Below are positions 9,527-18,307 of a stretch of 58,072 nt of DNA, piece by piece (position 1 is the stretch's first letter; each line of letters begins with the position of its first letter). The stretch is taken from contig JAILHZ010000152.1 of NCBI GenBank assembly GCA_024695545.1, positions 1-58,072 on the forward strand, given 5' to 3'. Origin of the DNA: Clostridiales bacterium. Its GTDB lineage: Bacteria > Bacillota_A > Clostridia > Saccharofermentanales > Saccharofermentanaceae. The position numbers and the translations under genes were made by a program. Below the pieces are notes generated by a model that did no database searches, had not been told where the DNA came from, and was given only the letters and a program-made list of their open reading frames with translations.

Positions 9527-10609
9527 ATGACTGACCGGAAGAATATAACTGCTATCATCTGCTGCGCAGTGATTACACTGGCGGCAATTGTAGGTGTGAA
9601 TTCTTTTCTCAGATATTGCATTAAAAACACGTATGTCATAGTTCAGTCCCATAGTTCCTCAAATCATTATCCCAACCCTGAAGTCGTAGGCGAATTATAT
9701 ACAGACGAAAATGGCGGAGTGGCTTTCAGACCGGTAGAGGGCAGCCGCACAGAGACGTACTATGAACCTTGGCAGCAAACCAAAAACAGCGGAAGTGCGC
9801 GAAGACAGCTTGGATACGATTCCGCCGAGCTTATCCTGTCTGTAGCCGATATCGCCTTGGTCGGCGCAGGTATTTTCGGATACGTGATCTACAGACAATT
9901 AAGAGAACGATATGCCCGTGACATGGTAAAGATTTTTGCCTTGTATGGCATCTATTTTGTAGTCTCCGCTGCAGCAGTCTTCGGTGTATATACATACTGC
10001 CGCAATAAGGATCCCAACTCCGCCAAAGATTCGAAGTGCTTTTTATTTAATGCGCCTGTCATCTATCTATACGATGATCAGTCGCGGGATGTTTCTGTCA
10101 AACTGGACATGGATGGCGATCTGACGTGCACATATCCTACATATCAGCAGGATACAGGCTGGACCGTAAAGGCCTCACCCGATGGAACACTGACTGACAT
10201 CAACGGCCGTCAGTATGAGTACCTTTTCTGGGAAGCATCGGCACCGCTTCCGATCGACCTAAGCAGGGGCTTCTGCGTGAAGGGCGAAGATACCGCTGCT
10301 TTTCTGGAAAAAGCACTGTCTGACCTTGGTCTTTCGGAAACGGAGGCAAATACGTTTATCATGTACTGGCTGCCAAAGCTGGAGAATAATCCGTATAACG
10401 TGATCTCTTTCCAGACGACCAATTATCAGGAGGCCTTCGTACTCGATGTCTCGCCGGTGCCGGATACGGTCATACGCATAAACATGGCATTCTACGGAAC
10501 CGACGAATATGTGGAGATGGAGCCGCAGGATCTCGCTTCAATGAACCCGTCTCTCGAAGAGCGTAAGGGACTCACCGTCGTCGAGTGGGGCGGCGAAGAT
10601 ATCTCCTGA
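9527..10609 (+). CDS. Membrane protein of the IYLYP/YLFWE family
   Basis: 360 aa. One transmembrane helix lies near the N-terminus (TAIICCAVITLAAIVGV) and two more near 105-125 and 150-170. The C-terminal soluble domain has the hallmarks of an unnamed family widespread in Bacillota: PVIYLYDDQ, DLTCTYPTYQQDTGWTVKASPDG, YLFWEA, FIMYWLPKLENNPYN. The family function is unknown to me; the pattern suggests an extracellular beta-rich domain. I chose the ATG at 9527 (MTDRKN) after GGTGGTGAT rather than the longer frame from 9485. The two exact copies of the iterated word here sit in different codon phases (10035 and 10309). Confidence 0.7.
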   Translation: MTDRKNITAIICCAVITLAAIVGVNSFLRYCIKNTYVIVQSHSSSNHYPNPEVVGELYTDENGGVAFRPVEGSRTETYYEPWQQTKNSGSARRQLGYDSAELILSVADIALVGAGIFGYVIYRQLRERYARDMVKIFALYGIYFVVSAAAVFGVYTYCRNKDPNSAKDSKCFLFNAPVIYLYDDQSRDVSVKLDMDGDLTCTYPTYQQDTGWTVKASPDGTLTDINGRQYEYLFWEASAPLPIDLSRGFCVKGEDTAAFLEKALSDLGLSETEANTFIMYWLPKLENNPYNVISFQTTNYQEAFVLDVSPVPDTVIRINMAFYGTDEYVEMEPQDLASMNPSLEERKGLTVVEWGGEDIS

Positions 10610-10658
10610 TCCACTCCAATCATTAATCCTTCGAAGAATAGAATTATTCCATATACAT

Positions 10659-10691
10659 AAAGAATGCTGCCTCATCGAGACAGCATTCTTT
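10659..10691. terminator. Bidirectional terminator
   Basis: AAAGAATGCTG and CAGCATTCTTT pair perfectly around CCTCATCGAGA. It lies between convergent genes ending at 10609 (+) and 10714 (-), with A and T tracts on both sides. Confidence 0.85.
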
Positions 10692-10713
10692 GGGTTTCAG
10701 ATATATTTTTCGA

Positions 10714-11226
10714 TCAGCTGTACTGAACCGGTGCTGCCGGAGCAGGACCGCCTTCGTTCTGACTATTCAGGAATGCGACTACGCCCTGTCCGATAACCAG
10801 GATTACCAGGATCCAGAGAAGAGCATTCGGCTTCATTTTGACGCCTTCGATTTTGATGGAGAATCCCATCCAGAACAGGCAGATGAGTTCAAGTGCGCTT
10901 CCGCCTGCAACGCAGAGGGAGATAAGCTTCTTATTTCCACCGAGGAAATACCAAACCATAAGTCCTGCTACTGCGAGAACAGCAAGAAGGAAAAGGATTG
11001 CCGGAAACTTTGATGCAGCACTGATACCTGCTTTTGTTGTCTCGCTACTTCCCGCAGCAGACATCTTCACTTTATCCATCAATATGTTGAGCGGAGACAT
11101 GGTAGCCTTCATTGTAACACCCAACATACTCTCGGAATACTGAACGATCGGCAGGAAAAAACTGATAAACATAAATGCCGCGATACCTGAAAGAATCCAA
11201 GGGAAAAACTTCTGTTTGTCTTGCAT
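10714..11226 (-). CDS. Four-helix membrane protein, unknown function
   Basis: 170 aa. Hydrophobic segments at about 8-28, 72-95, 100-120 and 130-150 suggest four membrane passes; the first loop (30-70) is Met/Ser/Lys-rich and probably extracytoplasmic. The C-terminal tail is NEGGPAPAAPVQYS. AGGAGG lies seven bases before the ATG. I do not recognise the family; small membrane proteins of this type often accompany zinc-ribbon proteins in Clostridia. It converges on the preceding gene and shares its terminator. Confidence 0.65.
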   Translation of the reverse strand: MQDKQKFFPWILSGIAAFMFISFFLPIVQYSESMLGVTMKATMSPLNILMDKVKMSAAGSSETTKAGISAASKFPAILFLLAVLAVAGLMVWYFLGGNKKLISLCVAGGSALELICLFWMGFSIKIEGVKMKPNALLWILVILVIGQGVVAFLNSQNEGGPAPAAPVQYS

Positions 11227-11312
11227 AATATACCTCCTAAAAACTAATACTACCTCTATCCGAAGATAGAACTCTAAAGTAATTATATCAATTCAATTTA
11301 AGAAAAGAAACA

Positions 11313-11588
11313 TCAATCGTTCTTCTCATACACATCCCGTCGATGCCCCACCGTAAGCGCAAGTATTACCAGTTTTTCATCCTGGATATCACACAATAAC
11401 CGATAATCACCGATCCTGTATCTCCACTTGCCTTTTTGATTCGCAACAAGCGCCTTCCCACTTGCACGCGGATCCTTGCACCCTGACAAGTGTTTGGTGA
11501 TCCATGCCTTCATCATCTTCTGGGTGTATCTGTCCAGTTTTCTGAACTCTCTATCAAATCTTGCTGTCGTTTCAACACGATAACTCAT
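11313..11588 (-). CDS. RelE/YafQ-family toxin (mRNA interferase)
   Basis: 91 aa. MSYRVETTARFDREFRKLDRYTQKMMKAWI, WRYRIGDYRLLCDIQDEKLVILALTVGHRRDVY is the standard RelE/ParE fold: two helices, then a four-stranded sheet, with the conserved W-RYRIGDYRLL strand and the C-terminal VGHRRDVY. Basic and aromatic residues near the end (H, R, R, Y) match the RelE ribosome-dependent mRNA cleavage site. The start overlaps the antitoxin stop by four bases (ATGA), so it is the second gene of a coupled operon. RelE fits better than ParE because of the C-terminal HRRDVY, but the sub-type is not certain. Confidence 0.9.
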   Translation of the reverse strand: MSYRVETTARFDREFRKLDRYTQKMMKAWITKHLSGCKDPRASGKALVANQKGKWRYRIGDYRLLCDIQDEKLVILALTVGHRRDVYEKND

Positions 11589-11806
11589 AGATCAAGTTCA
11601 CTCCACAGATCCTCGATAGGACGGCTCTTCTTCCCGCTATCCAAATACTCTGCGTAAGCCTCACCAAAAACAGCCAGATCATACTCCTCATCGATTCGCT
11701 CGAACAAGGCCATCTTAAAAGCCTCACCGATGGAAATAGAATGGAGTTTCGCATAGCTCTCCGCCAGTTTTCTTTCTTCTTCTGTAAGTCTGATCGAAAA
11801 TGCCAT
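11585..11806 (-). CDS. RelB/DUF6290-type ribbon-helix-helix antitoxin
   Basis: 73 aa. The N-terminus MAFSIRLTEEERKLAESYAKL is a ribbon-helix-helix DNA-binding strand and helix; the C-terminal half (YAEYLDSGKKSRPIEDLWSELDL) is the acidic toxin-binding tail. I chose the ATG at 11806, which has AAGGAG nine bases upstream; the longer frame would run through the promoter. It neutralises the downstream RelE-like toxin and should repress its own operon at the palindrome that overlaps the -10 box. Confidence 0.9.
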   Translation of the reverse strand: MAFSIRLTEEERKLAESYAKLHSISIGEAFKMALFERIDEEYDLAVFGEAYAEYLDSGKKSRPIEDLWSELDL

Positions 11807-11825
11807 AAGATCACTCCTTTCTCTT

Positions 11826-11861
11826 GTAGTACATTGTACTACCTCCAACATCCAAAGTCAA
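11826..11861 (-). promoter_or_regulatory. Toxin-antitoxin promoter with overlapping operator palindrome
   Basis: On the minus strand TTGACT (11861-11856), a 17-base spacer and TACAAT (11838-11833) form a good promoter. The 17-base palindrome GTAGTACATTGTACTAC (11826-11842, one central base) covers the -10 box, as expected for autorepression by the ribbon-helix-helix antitoxin. Confidence 0.85.
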
Positions 11862-11925
11862 ACCACTTACGCACAAGCGCCTTCTTCTGAGCCGCTCAAC
11901 AACACTAAAGATAAAGACGCAAAAG

Positions 11926-11981
11926 AAATCCCCCGGAGCGATTCCGCAGGCTGAAAGCCGAGGACCAGCGACGGGGGATTT
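11926..11981 (-). terminator. serA terminator with conserved interior (copy 2 of 4)
   Basis: Outer arms AAATCCCCC/GGGGGATTT are extended further out by AGACGCA/TGCGTCT. On the serA strand the interior reads CGTCGCTGGTCCTCG, a GGCT/AGCC hairpin, then CTGCGGAATCGCTCC. It is 36 bases past the serA stop. Confidence 0.8.
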
Positions 11982-12017
11982 ACTTATGCGTCTATTATTT
12001 TCTAATTCCTAAGCGGA

Positions 12018-13622
12018 TCAGAAGAAGAGCTGTGTTACACGGAGTACACCATCGATTGCACGAAGTTCTGCGAGTACATCCTCACCGAGTTCTTCGCTGA
12101 CACCGAGGAAGGACTGGGCCTTGGTGGAACCCGGCTTAACGCCCCAGTGCATGCTGTTGATGTTGATGTTGTGATCACCGATCTTTGTTGCGATCTTACC
12201 GATGATGCCCGGCTTGTCTTCGTTCTGCATAGCGATAACGATCGGCGCCAGAGCGAAGTCTGCCTGATAACCGAAGAAGCTTACGAGAACTTCTGTGTCA
12301 TCACCGACGATCGTACCGGAAACGGAGAGCTCTCTGCCTTCTTCTGTTACGAAGTTAACAACGATCATGCTGCCGTAACGCTCGCACTGTGCACTCTTGC
12401 TCTCGACAACTTCGATGCCGTGAGCCTCAACACCCTGACGTACGTTAACGAAGCTTACGCGTCCGTCAGAATGAGCAGAGAGGAAACCCTTCAGAACAGA
12501 GAGTGTCAGGATGCCTGTCTCCTGCTCAGCGAGAGCGCCTCTGAATTCAACCTCGATCTTCTTAACCGGAGCTTCTTCTGCCTGATAGTAGATCTTACCG
12601 AGCTTCTCAGCGAGGTCAGCATACGGACGGATGGCCGCCATATCGCCGCTGAAAGAAGGCATGTTGATCGCAGCAACGAGCTCGCCGCGAAGTGCTTTTG
12701 CCACGAGAGAAGTAACCGCAGAACCAACGTTGTGGTTTGCTTCCTGTGTGGATGCACCGAGGTGAGGTGTAACTACGCAGTTCGGAAGAGTAAGGAGCGG
12801 GTTCTGGTACTGCTGCTCGCCCGGTGCCTTATCGTAAGAAGGCTCCTTATCGAATACATCGATTGCAGCAGCGGCAACCTGACCGGACTTCAGTGCTTCA
12901 TAGAGAGCTGCCTCATTTACGAGACCACCACGTGCAGCGTTTACGATGCGGACGCCCTTCTTGCACTTTGCAAGCTCGTCAGCGCCGACCATGCCGACGG
13001 TCTCCTTGTTCTTCGGTGTGTGGAATGTGATGAGATCAGCAACAGCAAGAAGATCCTCGAGCTTAGCGCAGCGCTTAACGCCTACTGTGTCGAACTTCTC
13101 CTGTGTGATGTACGGGTCGTAAGCAACGACTGTCATACCGATACCCTTGAGCTTTCTGGCTACGATGGAACCGATACGGCCGAGACCGATGATACCAGCG
13201 GTCTTGCCCTCGAGCTCGTTACCGATCATCTGGGCACGGCGGAAATCGTCGTTATGAGCTGCCTCGTTTGCGTGGCAGAGATTTCTGAAAATGGAGAATG
13301 CGTGAGCAACTGCGAGCTCACCGGCTGCCATGATGTTGGCTTCCGGAGTATTTACCGCGATGATGCCCTTCTCTGTGCAGGCAGCAACATCGATGTTGTC
13401 GATACCGTTACCGGCACGGCCTACAACCTTAAGATTCTTAGCATTAGCGAGGAGATCCTTATTGACCTGTGTTACGGAACGTACGATGAGAGCATCGTAA
13501 TCACCGATAAAACCCTTGATCTCGTCCTGGGAGCAACCTAATCTCTCGTCTACTTCAAAACCTTCGTCTTTCAGATACTGGATTGCATCTGCCGCGATCT
13601 TTTCTGCAACTAAAATCTTCAT
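12018..13622 (-). CDS. serA: D-3-phosphoglycerate dehydrogenase
   Basis: 534 aa, the long three-domain form. It oxidises 3-phosphoglycerate to 3-phosphohydroxypyruvate, the first step of serine synthesis. Visible parts are the NAD fold GLGRIGSIVARKLKGIGM near 145, the catalytic Arg in NAARGGLVNE near 235, Glu in DKEPS, His in TPHLGAST near 285, an ASB domain (about 320-440) and a C-terminal ACT domain (about 455-534) that usually senses serine. GGGAGG lies eight bases before the ATG. It is second behind the class V aminotransferase (21-base gap), forming a serine operon. An exact iterated-word copy encodes AKALR (12701-12709). Confidence 0.97.
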   Translation of the reverse strand: MKILVAEKIAADAIQYLKDEGFEVDERLGCSQDEIKGFIGDYDALIVRSVTQVNKDLLANAKNLKVVGRAGNGIDNIDVAACTEKGIIAVNTPEANIMAAGELAVAHAFSIFRNLCHANEAAHNDDFRRAQMIGNELEGKTAGIIGLGRIGSIVARKLKGIGMTVVAYDPYITQEKFDTVGVKRCAKLEDLLAVADLITFHTPKNKETVGMVGADELAKCKKGVRIVNAARGGLVNEAALYEALKSGQVAAAAIDVFDKEPSYDKAPGEQQYQNPLLTLPNCVVTPHLGASTQEANHNVGSAVTSLVAKALRGELVAAINMPSFSGDMAAIRPYADLAEKLGKIYYQAEEAPVKKIEVEFRGALAEQETGILTLSVLKGFLSAHSDGRVSFVNVRQGVEAHGIEVVESKSAQCERYGSMIVVNFVTEEGRELSVSGTIVGDDTEVLVSFFGYQADFALAPIVIAMQNEDKPGIIGKIATKIGDHNININSMHWGVKPGSTKAQSFLGVSEELGEDVLAELRAIDGVLRVTQLFF

Positions 13623-13643
13623 GTTCGTGTTCCTCCCAAAATC

Positions 13644-14741
13644 TTATGCGTTCTGAGCCTTAAGCTCAGCAATAACTTCGTCGAGATCATTGAGCATCGC
13701 CTTGATCTCATCAATGGTCGTATCTGCCATGTGTGCGATACGGAATGTGGTTTCCTTCAGAGCACCGTAACCGCCGGACAGGAGATATCCTCTCTCACCC
13801 ATCTTCTTGTTGATCTCCGGGAACGGGATACCCAGTGTGTTCTTAATACATGTAACTGTGACGGACAGGTTATCCGGATCGGAGTAAAGCTCCGCGTTCT
13901 TTCTTGCCCAGTCACGGACGAGCTCAGCCATCTCGCAGTGTCTCTTGTAGCGGTTCTCGACGCCCTCAGCGAGGATGCAGTCGAGCTGGTAGTCCAGAGC
14001 AAACATGTGAGACTCAGACGGAGTGGACGGATACTGGAACGGCTTTTCGTGAACGAACTTAGCCAGTTCAACATAGTCGAAGTAAAGTCCACGGTTCGGG
14101 ATGGTCTTTGCCTTCTCGAGTGCACGGTCGGAAACCGATGCGATGGACATTCCCGGAGGAAGTCCGAGACACTTCTGTGTAGAAGTGATGCAGACGTCGA
14201 TGCCCCACTCGTCAACCGGAATGAAGTCACCGCCCATGGAACTTACCGTATCCACGCAGAGGATAACATCCGGGTACTTAGCCTTAAGGACCTCGGAGAT
14301 CTTTCCGACAGGGTTGTGGATACCTGTGGATGTCTCGTTGTGTGTGATGGTGATCATGTCGTACTCGCCGGAGGAGAGTGCCTCGTCGACCATCTCAGGT
14401 GTTGTGATCTGTCCTAGTTCGGAACGGAAAATATCTGCCGGAACGCCATTAGATGTCGCCATCTTGTACCAGCGCTCACCAAATGCTCCGATGGAGAAGA
14501 TTGCTGCCTTCTTGGCAGTGAAACATCGTACGGCGCCTTCCATCAGACCGCTTCCTGATGAGGTGGAAAGAATGATAGTGTTCTTCGTACCCATGACCTT
14601 CTGCAGCTTCTCGGAAATTCCCTGCTGCAGAGCAGATGCATCTTTGGTACGGTGGCCGATCATCGGCGTAGCCATCTTTTCCAGAACTTCATCGCGGACT
14701 TCAACCGGACCCGGAATGAAAAGCTTCTTGTGCGTACTCAT
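13644..14741 (-). CDS. Class V aminotransferase (serine pathway, SerC-like or alanine-glyoxylate type)
   Basis: 365 aa from the ATG at 14741 (GGAGGG seven bases upstream). The PLP lysine is in CITSTQKCLGLPPGMS near 190, with the cofactor-binding Asp in VDTVSSMGGDF. Overall it resembles alanine-glyoxylate/serine-glyoxylate aminotransferases (IPGPVEVRDEVLEKM, TSSGSGLMEGAV) rather than classical SerC. Its place directly upstream of serA supports the phosphoserine aminotransferase step, a substitution known in several anaerobes. A weak promoter (TTGCGA, 16 bases, TGTAAT) lies upstream. No T-box was recognised. Confidence 0.9.
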   Translation of the reverse strand: MSTHKKLFIPGPVEVRDEVLEKMATPMIGHRTKDASALQQGISEKLQKVMGTKNTIILSTSSGSGLMEGAVRCFTAKKAAIFSIGAFGERWYKMATSNGVPADIFRSELGQITTPEMVDEALSSGEYDMITITHNETSTGIHNPVGKISEVLKAKYPDVILCVDTVSSMGGDFIPVDEWGIDVCITSTQKCLGLPPGMSIASVSDRALEKAKTIPNRGLYFDYVELAKFVHEKPFQYPSTPSESHMFALDYQLDCILAEGVENRYKRHCEMAELVRDWARKNAELYSDPDNLSVTVTCIKNTLGIPFPEINKKMGERGYLLSGGYGALKETTFRIAHMADTTIDEIKAMLNDLDEVIAELKAQNA

Positions 14742-14828
14742 GATAATCCCTCCATGTAAATCCAATATTACATAATTACATACCGTACTATTGTAGTCGC
14801 AATTCACCGATTTTTCTAGTCAAAAAGC

Positions 14829-14901
14829 ACTGTCATTTTCATTTTCGGCAAATTATCAAAAAAAGGTCTTTTCGCGGGCGCTTTGCACACAAAATGACAG
14901 T
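14829..14901. repeat. 11-bp inverted repeat with 51-base loop, intergenic
   Basis: ACTGTCATTTT (14829-14839) and AAAATGACAGT (14891-14901) are perfect complements in the 258-base gap between the aminotransferase start and the next gene end. The left arm overlaps the end of an AAAAGCACT copy (14823-14831). The loop is A-rich. Function is unknown. Confidence 0.6.
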
Positions 14902-14942
14902 TAGAAACGCCAAATGATTTTTATTCGATCCTCCGCAGAATG

Positions 14943-14969
14943 AAAAAGGGCTGTCCGATCGGACAGCCC
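14943..14969 (-). terminator. Terminator of the 15000-18092 gene
   Basis: On the minus strand GGGCTGTCC, a GATC loop and GGACAGCCC are followed by five T. The stem is 9 bp and perfect, 31 bases after the stop. Confidence 0.9.
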
Positions 14970-14999
14970 CTCGTTTCTTGATCTTTGGGAAAAGCACTC

Positions 15000-17900
15000 T
15001 TACGTCGAGGACTTCGGCGGGAACATGCTCGGCGGCGGGAGTTTCACGGACTCACCGGCCTGCGGTACATAGGTAGCTTCCAGTCCGTTATAGGTCTTGA
15101 TCGTCGTGACATAAGGATCGTTCTCACTGTCGATGTCATAGCCATATACGGAGTGGAAGAGATCCCACCATGTGCGGCATCCGGTCTTATCCGAGAACGT
15201 GTAGATACCGATCGGATCTGTTTCGGTCGTCGGCTTCGTCTCAGGCGGGGTGGTCTCCGTCACAGACGGCGTTGTATCTGTTACCTCACCGGATACATCT
15301 GTGATAGAAGCATCAGAACTGGACTCTGCCGGTTCGGACTTCTTACTGCTGCTGCAGGACTTCGCGATCAGCACGATGATGATGATCAGACAGATCAGGG
15401 AAACTGCTGCAAGTACATACGGCAGGAAGGATCCGGCCTGGCCCTCATCCTCACTGTCAAAGCCGTCATCGATCGTATCCGGTCTTCTTCTGGTCGGCTG
15501 CGTATTCGGACGGTTACCCGGACGCTGCGGCTGTGAAGGACGTCTCGGAACACCCGGTACGGAGCCCGGACGAACGGCCTCACCCTGCTGCATGTATGCC
15601 GGGATCGCGGATGCCGCGGCTACAGGCTCTGCAGCAGATGCGGACGGTGCAACGTCAAAGAGATCAGCCACAGACGGCGGCGGATTATCAAAGTCATACT
15701 GCGGAACTTCTTCCTGCTGGGCGGCGGCCTCAGTTACCGCAGCGAACGGATCGTAGTCAGCCTCGCTTACCACAGGCATCTCCTGGGTCGGCTCATCGTA
15801 TCCTGCGTTCACAAACGAAGGATCTGCGCTGTACGGATCCGCATCAACATTTACGAACGGAGATACCGGTGCAGCTTCCGGCTGCTGCTGTACGAACTGG
15901 GAAACTACCGGAGAAGCTTCATCCTCATCAACAGTGTAGGAGCCTCTTGCATATACGCCGGTGTCCTCATAGCCTACCGGAGTATCGCTGTTAGTCGGAT
16001 ATGTCGGCGGAACATAAGTCGGAGCTTCGTAAAGCGGCATCTGCGGAACATCATCAGCGGAAGCTGTCGCGTTGGCCGGTGCATCGCTCGTAGCGAACGG
16101 GATCACGAATTCACTGTCGCCTGCCGGAGCTTCGTCTGAAGCATAATCCGACGGATAAGCATCGTGGGTTTCGTACTGATCCTCAGAAGAAGTCTCGGCA
16201 TCTCCGAAGAAAAGCGGTGTCTCATCGAATTCTTTTGGATCGTTAGAATATTCGGGCTCGTCGTTCATAGGCTTTTTCACCTCGTCTTCCGCCTCGAAAA
16301 CAAGAGGGGCATCCTCGTCTGTTTCCGCAACAGATGCCGAAGAAGATCCTCCGGAGATCTGTTCAGTTCCTGCCACGTTCTGCTGGGCGGCCGGAGCTTT
16401 TGACGGGTCACCGACAAAGAGCTCGTCGCCGATAAAGAGCGGAGCACCTGTATCGGCCGGTGCATCTCCGCCTACTTCAAACGATACATCCCCGGAAGTT
16501 TCTTCCGCTTCCGGCTTGGCAGATTCTGCGGAAGAATCTGCTTCTTCTTTTACTGCTTCTGTTGCAGCCGCTGCTACTGCTGCCTCCGGAATTACCGGGC
16601 TTTCTGCCTTCACAGACGGAGTCTCCGGCTGCTGGGCCTTCACGGCCGCCTTGAAGAACGGATTGTCTTCGTTCTTTACTGCGACGAACGGCTCATCCTT
16701 CTTGACCGGCTCGGCAGGTGCCGCCTGTGCCGCAACGAAAGGATTATCTGCTGCCGGTGCAGCTGCAGGTGTCGCGCTGAGCTTCGCGTCGAGATCGGCC
16801 GCGGCCTTATCAAAACTGCTCACGAACGGAACGACCTTTGTCGCTTCGATATTGTCAGCTTCATCTGCCGGCTTCACTTCAGTCTCGGGCTTCTTCTCAG
16901 GAGCACTATTTTCTGCACTGTCATTCTTCATCAGATCGGAAATATCACCGAACGACAGTTCCGGTTCCGGAACCGGCGTATTGATCGCCTTATCTACGAT
17001 AGCACTTGCCGCAGCACTCGATGCAGCGCTTACTGCCGCAGCTGCCGCAGTCTTCGAAGCCGTCTCGGCACCGAGGGACGCGATTGCGTCAGCCGCGGTT
17101 CCTACAGGCGGATTAAACTGGGTAGCTTCCAGTGCTTTTGCCTCAGGAGACTTCTCCTTGGCAGGAGCATCACCGAACAGCATCGCATCCTTGGATACCG
17201 GAGCTTCCTTCTTCTTGGGAGACTCGAGCGGTACCGGCGGTGCTACATTGTACTCATCTTCATCTTCGACCTCTTCTGCGGCCGCCTTCTTCTTCTTTCT
17301 GCCGAAGCCGAAGAGTCCGCCTCTCTCACTGGAGGTGATGTCCTCAACAAAAGAGATCATGAACTGCAGCGGAACGCCCGGGAGCTTCGCCGCTGCCTCT
17401 GTGATAACCACCGAAGCCGCATCGCTCTGATCCTCTGCATCGTAGAGGATACGCAGAAGTTCCTGCTGACCCAGTGCCTCGTAGACCTCACGGTTACAGA
17501 GGATAATGCAGTCATCAAGCTTGAGCTGGGCGATGTTGGAGCACAGTGCCGGAGCAGTCTTGGTCGCACAGAAGTTATAGAAATTATCGACCTTCTGACG
17601 GGCGGTATTGATCGCATCGATATGGATATCGGTCGCCGTCATCGGATAGAGTGTGTCATCACGATAGAGGAATGCCAGGCCCTTGCCGATCGTGGAAGCA
17701 AAAGCCTCACCGTCCTTGACCATAACGCCTGCGAAGAACGGAGCACGGTTATTGCCCTGCTGGATCTTCATCTTACCGGTGATGGAGACGGCGGTATTGA
17801 CCATCTCACCGATCGAGTCGTCCAGAGAACGGCGGCCAGTCTTCAGCTCTGTGCCGAGACGGCGGAGGATCGGCTCATACGGCGGAAGCGCATTCGGATC

Positions 17901-18092
17901 CTGATCGGGATTGGTCTGATGGGAAAATACAGAGAAGAAAAAACCTCTGTCTTCTTTATCGTTCGTAAGATCTGCGGAACGGGCGACTGACTTGCTTGTC
18001 ACACGGCCGTCCATATAAAAAGCATCTGTGAGTTCTGCGGTAGGAAAATATCTCGCTGTAAGTGTTGTTGCCAGACGAGTCTGCTTTGCCAT
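15000..18092 (-). CDS. Large PP2C-like/single-TM protein with LysM-like C-terminus
   Basis: 1030 aa. Residues 1-255 resemble a PP2C phosphatase fold: a STIGKGLAFLYRDDTLYPMT strand pair, and LKLDDCIILCNREVYEALG where active PP2C enzymes have an Asp-Gly metal site. The missing acidic residues suggest a pseudo-phosphatase. Residues ~265-870 are a disordered linker rich in Ala, Glu, Pro and Asp. One transmembrane helix follows near 890-915 (YVLAAVSLICLIIIIVLIA), then a Ser/Thr/Pro spacer and a ~55-residue C-terminal domain (WWDLFHSVYGYD, YVPQAGESVKLPP) resembling LysM. The topology implies a cytoplasmic sensor and an extracellular wall-binding tail. GGAGG precedes the ATG. The gene is monocistronic. 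The function is not established. Confidence 0.75.
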   Translation of the reverse strand: MAKQTRLATTLTARYFPTAELTDAFYMDGRVTSKSVARSADLTNDKEDRGFFFSVFSHQTNPDQDPNALPPYEPILRRLGTELKTGRRSLDDSIGEMVNTAVSITGKMKIQQGNNRAPFFAGVMVKDGEAFASTIGKGLAFLYRDDTLYPMTATDIHIDAINTARQKVDNFYNFCATKTAPALCSNIAQLKLDDCIILCNREVYEALGQQELLRILYDAEDQSDAASVVITEAAAKLPGVPLQFMISFVEDITSSERGGLFGFGRKKKKAAAEEVEDEDEYNVAPPVPLESPKKKEAPVSKDAMLFGDAPAKEKSPEAKALEATQFNPPVGTAADAIASLGAETASKTAAAAAVSAASSAAASAIVDKAINTPVPEPELSFGDISDLMKNDSAENSAPEKKPETEVKPADEADNIEATKVVPFVSSFDKAAADLDAKLSATPAAAPAADNPFVAAQAAPAEPVKKDEPFVAVKNEDNPFFKAAVKAQQPETPSVKAESPVIPEAAVAAAATEAVKEEADSSAESAKPEAEETSGDVSFEVGGDAPADTGAPLFIGDELFVGDPSKAPAAQQNVAGTEQISGGSSSASVAETDEDAPLVFEAEDEVKKPMNDEPEYSNDPKEFDETPLFFGDAETSSEDQYETHDAYPSDYASDEAPAGDSEFVIPFATSDAPANATASADDVPQMPLYEAPTYVPPTYPTNSDTPVGYEDTGVYARGSYTVDEDEASPVVSQFVQQQPEAAPVSPFVNVDADPYSADPSFVNAGYDEPTQEMPVVSEADYDPFAAVTEAAAQQEEVPQYDFDNPPPSVADLFDVAPSASAAEPVAAASAIPAYMQQGEAVRPGSVPGVPRRPSQPQRPGNRPNTQPTRRRPDTIDDGFDSEDEGQAGSFLPYVLAAVSLICLIIIIVLIAKSCSSSKKSEPAESSSDASITDVSGEVTDTTPSVTETTPPETKPTTETDPIGIYTFSDKTGCRTWWDLFHSVYGYDIDSENDPYVTTIKTYNGLEATYVPQAGESVKLPPPSMFPPKSST

Positions 18093-18138
18093 AGCTTAGG
18101 CCTCCAAAATTAGGGGATCGTCCCATTACTTCTGTTTA

Positions 18139-18166
18139 ATTATAACATAATGTCTTTTCATACAAG
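18139..18166 (-). promoter_or_regulatory. Probable promoter of the PP2C-like gene
   Basis: TATAAT (18144-18139) with CTTGTA 16 bases upstream (18166-18161) on the minus strand, about 50 bases before the ATG. The -35 match is moderate. Confidence 0.5.
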
Positions 18167-18307
18167 TGCTAAGGAGGCTCTTTTTGCTACAATTTCGTGA
18201 CAAATTCGGGACGATGCCGTTTCATATGACGGCAAGCCCCGTTCTCAGGCGCTTTTTGTTTTTTCTATCTGAAAAGAACTATTGCACGGGTATTACGCGA
18301 AACAACG

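Noticed and set aside
14742..14999. Serine T-box or riboswitch upstream of the aminotransferase
   Set aside because: No T-box sequence, specifier loop or terminator/antiterminator pair was found; only a word copy and an inverted repeat are visible.
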